Origin: JAGQTE01 sp964648005
GTDB taxonomy: Bacteria; Actinomycetota; Acidimicrobiia; Acidimicrobiales; Acidimicrobilacustridaceae
Reading direction: 5' to 3'
NCBI GenBank assembly: GCA_964648005.1
Contig: CAZYKR010000180.1
Span: forward strand, 1-9,151
Length of the DNA stretch: 9,151 nt
The notes under the pieces are model-generated. The model saw only the letters and a program-made list of their open reading frames with translations, was not told where the DNA came from and did no database searches. Position 1 is the stretch's first letter, and each line of letters opens with the position of its first letter. Both the position numbers and the translations under genes were made by a program. This document shows positions 5,985-9,151 of this stretch, one piece after another.

Positions 5985-7610
5985 ATGGCCGACGACACCA
6001 CGGCGACAGGCCCCTACATCCTCGCCATCGACCTCGGCACCGGCGGCCCCAAGGTGGCCATCGTGTCGATGCGGGGCGAGGTCGTGGCGCACGAGGTCGA
6101 GACGAACGAGATCATCGTGCTGCCCGGCGGCGGCGTGGAGCAGGACCCCGACGAGTGGTGGCGCACCATCGTCGCCGCCTCGCGCCGCATGATCGACAGC
6201 GGGGTCGTCGACCCTGCCGAGATCGTCGCCATCTGCATCGGCGCCCAGTGGATGGCGACGGTGCCCGTCGACCGGCACGGCAACCACCTCGACAACGCCA
6301 TCTCGTGGATGGACAGCCGCGGCGCCCCGTACGTCAAGGACGTCGTCGGGGGCGGCATCGAGGTGCCGGGCGTCGGCTACAACGCCAAGAAGGCGATGAC
6401 GTGGATCCGTCGCTCGGGCGGCATCCCGAGCCTGTCGGGCAAGGACAACGTCGGCCACATCCTGTACCTCAAGCACAACAAGCCCGAGCTGTACCGCGAC
6501 GCCCACGCGTTCCTCGAGCCGATGGACTACCTGAACTGCCGCCTCACCGGGAAGCAGGTGGCGTCCTACGACACCATCGTCGGCCACTGGGTCACTGACA
6601 ACCGCGACCTCGCCGCCGTGCAGTACGACCCGGAGCTGATCGAGCTGGCGCAGATCGACGGCACGAAGCTGCCCGACCTGGTGCCGACCGGCAGCATCAT
6701 CGGGCCGCTCACCCCCGGCGCCGCCGACGCCCTCGGCCTGTCGACCGACGTCCAGGTCGTCGCCGGCATGGGCGACACCTCGGCCGCAGGCATCGGTTCG
6801 GGCGCCGTGCGCGACCTCGACGCCCACCTCTACATCGGCACGTCGTCGTGGCTGTCGTGCCACGTCGACTTCCTCAAGACCGACCTCGGCACCAACTGCA
6901 CCGCCCTTCCGTCGGGCATCCCGCGCCGCTACTGGGTCGCCACCGAGCAGGACGTGGCCGGCAAGGCCCTGCTGTGGCTGATCGACAACGTGTTGTACCC
7001 CGACGACGCGCTGGGCTCGGGCCCGCCGCCCGACGACGTGTTCGGCCGTCTCAACGCCATGGCCGAGTCGGTGCCCGCCGGCGCCGACGGGACGATGTTC
7101 CTGCCGTGGCTCAACGGCGAGCGCACGCCGGTCGACAACCACCTGATCCGCGGCAGCTGGTTCAACCTCAACCTCGAGACGACGCGCTCGACGATGGTGC
7201 GCGCCGTGTTCGAGGGTGTCGCCCTCAACACCCGCTGGATGCTCGGCGCCGCCGAGAAGTTCGTGCGCAAGCAGCGCCCGAAGGGCTTCGAGCACATCAA
7301 CTTCATCGGTGGCGGTGCCCAATCGGACCTGTGGTGCCAGATCCTCGCCGACGTGCTCGACCGGCCGATCCGCCAGATGGCCGAGCCGCGCTACGCCAAC
7401 GCTCGCGGCGCCGCCTTCGCCGCCGGCGTCGCCCTCGGGCACCTGCGCTGGGACGACATCCCGGCACTGGTGCAGGTCGAGCGCACCTTCACGCCTGATC
7501 GGGCGAACCGCGCCGTGTACGACGGGCACTTCGCCGCCTTCACCAAGCTCTACAAACAGACCAAGGGCGTCTACGCCAAGCTCAACGCCGGCCTGTACGG
7601 TCACGACTGA
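5985..7610 (+). CDS. FGGY-family carbohydrate kinase (XylB-like, substrate uncertain)
   Basis: 541 residues, a usual length for FGGY kinases, which transfer phosphate from ATP to a sugar or polyol in the cytoplasm. Landmarks in order: phosphate-loop AIDLGTGG (14-21), GAQWMATVPVD (86-96), ISWMDSRG (106-113), GMGDTSAAGIG (261-271) with the probable catalytic base Asp264, GTSSWL (285-290), FLPWLNGERTP (372-382), and the ATP-side FIGGGAQSDLW (440-450). Overall layout resembles xylulokinase. Set beside E. coli XylB, the substrate contacts Met77-His78 and Asn234 become Trp89-Met90 and Thr265, while Gln and the catalytic Asp are kept. The substrate is therefore probably not xylulose. The TGA overlaps the next gene's ATG by one base, and the gene is divergent from the SWEET-like gene. 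Family assignment is firm; substrate is unknown. Confidence 0.93.
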   Translation: MADDTTATGPYILAIDLGTGGPKVAIVSMRGEVVAHEVETNEIIVLPGGGVEQDPDEWWRTIVAASRRMIDSGVVDPAEIVAICIGAQWMATVPVDRHGNHLDNAISWMDSRGAPYVKDVVGGGIEVPGVGYNAKKAMTWIRRSGGIPSLSGKDNVGHILYLKHNKPELYRDAHAFLEPMDYLNCRLTGKQVASYDTIVGHWVTDNRDLAAVQYDPELIELAQIDGTKLPDLVPTGSIIGPLTPGAADALGLSTDVQVVAGMGDTSAAGIGSGAVRDLDAHLYIGTSSWLSCHVDFLKTDLGTNCTALPSGIPRRYWVATEQDVAGKALLWLIDNVLYPDDALGSGPPPDDVFGRLNAMAESVPAGADGTMFLPWLNGERTPVDNHLIRGSWFNLNLETTRSTMVRAVFEGVALNTRWMLGAAEKFVRKQRPKGFEHINFIGGGAQSDLWCQILADVLDRPIRQMAEPRYANARGAAFAAGVALGHLRWDDIPALVQVERTFTPDRANRAVYDGHFAAFTKLYKQTKGVYAKLNAGLYGHD

Positions 7611-8212
7611 TGGCCGCTTCCCCCCACGTCCGCGCCCTGATGCTCGACGAGATCCCGGTGGCGTGCGACGTCCTCGCCCGCTCCTTCTGGGACGACCCGG
7701 TGCAGATCTACCTGCATCCCAACCCGCGCTCGCGCTACCAACGCACCCGCATCGAGTTCCGCATGGCGATCCAGACCGATTGGCGCAAGGGGGTCGTCTA
7801 CACCACCGACGACCTCAGCGGCGTGGCCGTGTGGTGCGCCCCCAACCGGTGGCGCACGACGCGCAGCGACATCGTGCGCCAGATCGTCCCCGGCATCCGC
7901 GCCTTCGGCACGCGCCTGCGCGCCGGCATGGAGCTCATGCAGCGCATCGAGGCCGCGCACCCGGACGAGCCGCACTGGTACCTGGCGCTCATCGGCGCCG
8001 ACCCCGGCCGCACCGGGCGCGGCGTCGGCGGCGCGCTGATCGAGGCAATGCTCGACCGCTGCGACCGGGAAGGCCTGCCCGCGTACCTCGAGTCGTCGAA
8101 GATCGAGAACGTGGCGTACTACCGACGCTTCGGCTTCGAGCAGACGGGCGAGATCCTCACCGAGGGCGGCCCGACCCTGTGGCCGATGTGGCGCGAGCCG
8201 CAGGCCCGCTGA
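7610..8212 (+). CDS. GNAT family N-acetyltransferase
   Basis: 200 residues, starting in the TGATG overlap with the kinase stop, so translation is probably coupled. The acetyl-CoA site is clear: strand WYLALIGADP (123-132), then the pyrophosphate loop RTGRGVGG (134-141) and helix ALIEAMLDRC. Then AYLESSKIENVAYYRRFGF (158-176) gives the usual Asn and Tyr at the acetyl-CoA and general-acid side. The N-terminal half (SFWDDPVQIYLHP, then a segment near 62-75) is typical of single-domain GNATs with a long acceptor-site region. The closing GPTLWPMWR strand is common in uncharacterised actinobacterial members. The acceptor (small amine, antibiotic or protein) cannot be read from the sequence. Being in an operon with a kinase hints at a small metabolite, but this is inference. 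Confidence 0.92.
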   Translation: MAASPHVRALMLDEIPVACDVLARSFWDDPVQIYLHPNPRSRYQRTRIEFRMAIQTDWRKGVVYTTDDLSGVAVWCAPNRWRTTRSDIVRQIVPGIRAFGTRLRAGMELMQRIEAAHPDEPHWYLALIGADPGRTGRGVGGALIEAMLDRCDREGLPAYLESSKIENVAYYRRFGFEQTGEILTEGGPTLWPMWREPQAR

Positions 8213-8239
8213 GCCCGCCTCGCGAGCGTTGCGCCAGCG

Positions 8240-9151
8240 TCAGCGCGGCGTGGCGGCGATGAAGTCGACGACGACGCCGGCGAGCTGCTCGCCCTCGTCC
8301 TCCTGCAGGAAGTGCCCGCCGCCGACGATCGTGGTGTGCGGCTGGCCCGCAGCACCGGCGATGCGCTCACGCAGGTGCCGGTCGTTGCCGGCGGTGATCG
8401 GGTCCTTGTCCGAGAAGGCGGTCAGGAACGGCCGCTCGAAGGCGGCGAGTCCCTCCCAGGCGGCGCGGTTCGGCGCCGAGGCGGGATCCTCGGGCGTGAT
8501 CGGCACCAGCACCGGGAACTGCCGGGCACCTTCGGTGTAGGACTCGTCCGGGAACGGCGCGTCGTAGGCGGCGATGACCTCGGGCGACAGGTCGGTGGCG
8601 CAACCGCCGTTGACGATGCCGCCGGTCGGGAACGTCTCGGCCTCCTGGCTGAACTGGCGCCAGGCCAGGAAGGCGTCGCTCGGCGAGCCGTCGCCGGTCG
8701 GCAAGAAGGTGTTGGCGGCGACGACGCGGGCGAAGCGGTCCGGGTGCTCGCCGACCAGCCGCAACCCGAGCAGCCCGCCCCAGTCCTGGCACACCAGGGT
8801 GACATCGCACAGGTCGAGCTGACCGAACACCGTCTCGCGCAGCCAGTCGACGTGGCGCTGGTAGGTGTAGTCGCCGCGGTGTGCGGGCTTGTCCGACCGG
8901 CCGAAGCCGACGAGGTCCGGCGCGACGACGCGGTGCCTGTCCTTCAGCGGCGCGATGATCCCGCGGTACAGATAGGACCAGGACGGCTCGCCATGCATCA
9001 GCAGCACAGGTGCGGCGTCGCGGGGGCCCTCGTCGATGTAGCCGATGCGCAGGTCGACGCCCGACGCATCGCGGATGGTCTCGTAGTGCGGCGCGAACGG
9101 GAAGTCCGGCAGGTTGGCGAAACGGTCGTCGGGGGTTCGGAGAACCTGCAT
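8240..9151 (-). CDS. dhmA: Haloalkane dehalogenase, subfamily I (DhmA/DhlA type)
   Basis: 303 residues; the ATG is the last codon of the window, and the N-terminus (MQVLRTPDDRFANLPDFPF) lines up with known family starts, so the gene is complete but its promoter is outside. The enzyme hydrolyses carbon-halogen bonds of haloalkanes to alcohol and halide in the cytoplasm (EC 3.8.1.5). Visible landmarks: HGEPSWSYLYR (53-63) with the oxyanion HGEP; nucleophile Asp123 in VCQDWGG with adjacent halide-binding Trp124; cap-domain Trp164 (FLAWRQF), in the place of DhlA Trp175; acid Asp250 (FSDKDPI); and His280 (GGGHFLQED). The Asp nucleophile flanked by Trp separates it from epoxide hydrolases and ordinary esterases. 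All five catalytic residues of subfamily I appear present. It converges on the GNAT gene with a 27-bp gap, and no partner dehalogenation genes are seen. Natural substrate is unknown, as for most such enzymes. Confidence 0.94.
   Translation of the reverse strand: MQVLRTPDDRFANLPDFPFAPHYETIRDASGVDLRIGYIDEGPRDAAPVLLMHGEPSWSYLYRGIIAPLKDRHRVVAPDLVGFGRSDKPAHRGDYTYQRHVDWLRETVFGQLDLCDVTLVCQDWGGLLGLRLVGEHPDRFARVVAANTFLPTGDGSPSDAFLAWRQFSQEAETFPTGGIVNGGCATDLSPEVIAAYDAPFPDESYTEGARQFPVLVPITPEDPASAPNRAAWEGLAAFERPFLTAFSDKDPITAGNDRHLRERIAGAAGQPHTTIVGGGHFLQEDEGEQLAGVVVDFIAATPR

Noticed and set aside
5225..6001. 258-codon minus-strand ORF overlapping the PQ-loop gene in another frame
   Set aside because: Arg-rich low-complexity translation. 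The other frame shows two PQ-loop repeats and membrane segments.
5850..7604. 584-codon minus-strand ORF opposite the FGGY kinase, longer than the kinase itself
   Set aside because: The composition (Val/His/Asp/Gly/Arg) is typical of antisense translation in 73% G+C DNA and carries no family motif. The sense frame has all FGGY signatures.
8213..8239. Possible bidirectional terminator between the convergent GNAT and dehalogenase genes, including the palindrome CTCGCGAG at 8219-8226
   Set aside because: The stem is only 4 bp per arm, with no loop and no T-tract. In a 27-bp GC-rich gap this is not enough to call a terminator.
7216..8262. 348-codon plus-strand ORF spanning the kinase end and the GNAT gene
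   Set aside because: Ser/Arg/Pro-rich out-of-frame shadow; both real genes it crosses have well-defined motifs.

Overview
The window comes from a high-GC actinobacterium-like chromosome. Most genes run at about 73% G+C in the lines I counted by hand. Several starts are GTG, and some genes have TAnnnT hexamers close to the start codon, as in leaderless or short-leader actinobacterial genes. The gene mix fits the phylum: a glutamine-synthetase-family ligase, an FGGY kinase, a GNAT and a DhmA-type haloalkane dehalogenase. A marine or soil member of the Acidimicrobiia/Ilumatobacter sort is possible, but that is a guess.

Layout. The left 3.7 kb looks empty if one only counts closed ORFs. In fact it is a single uninterrupted minus-strand reading frame that runs off the left edge. 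I translated it codon by codon and found no stop from 3741 to 1. It encodes a very large exported protein: a signal peptide, an N-terminal beta-rich region, an alpha/beta-hydrolase (esterase/lipase type) domain split by an insertion of about 180 residues, and then seven FG-GAP/VCBS repeats that should close a seven-bladed beta-propeller. Its base composition is clearly lower in G+C than its neighbours.

Next, still on the minus strand, come a glutamine-synthetase-family gamma-glutamyl ligase (3834-5213) and, 19 bp upstream of it, a membrane protein with two PQ-loop repeats (SWEET-like, 5233-5838). A 146-bp divergent intergenic region (5839-5984) follows. It holds a 16-bp sequence repeated in tandem and candidate -10 hexamers on both strands. 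On the plus strand are an FGGY-family kinase (5985-7610) and a GNAT acetyltransferase (7610-8212), which overlap by one base in TGATG. A haloalkane dehalogenase (8240-9151, minus) converges on them and starts exactly at the right edge.

How they may work together. The membrane protein and the kinase are divergently arranged around a shared control region, which suggests uptake and phosphorylation of a sugar or polyol. The kinase keeps the FGGY catalytic frame but lacks the xylulose-contacting residues of XylB, so its substrate is probably not xylulose. The ligase could share a transcript with the membrane protein. Nothing in the window fixes a pathway for ligase, kinase and acetyltransferase together. 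The secreted hydrolase-propeller and the dehalogenase look functionally independent.

The most unusual object is the secreted hydrolase-propeller protein. No RNA genes, mobile elements or CRISPR arrays were seen.
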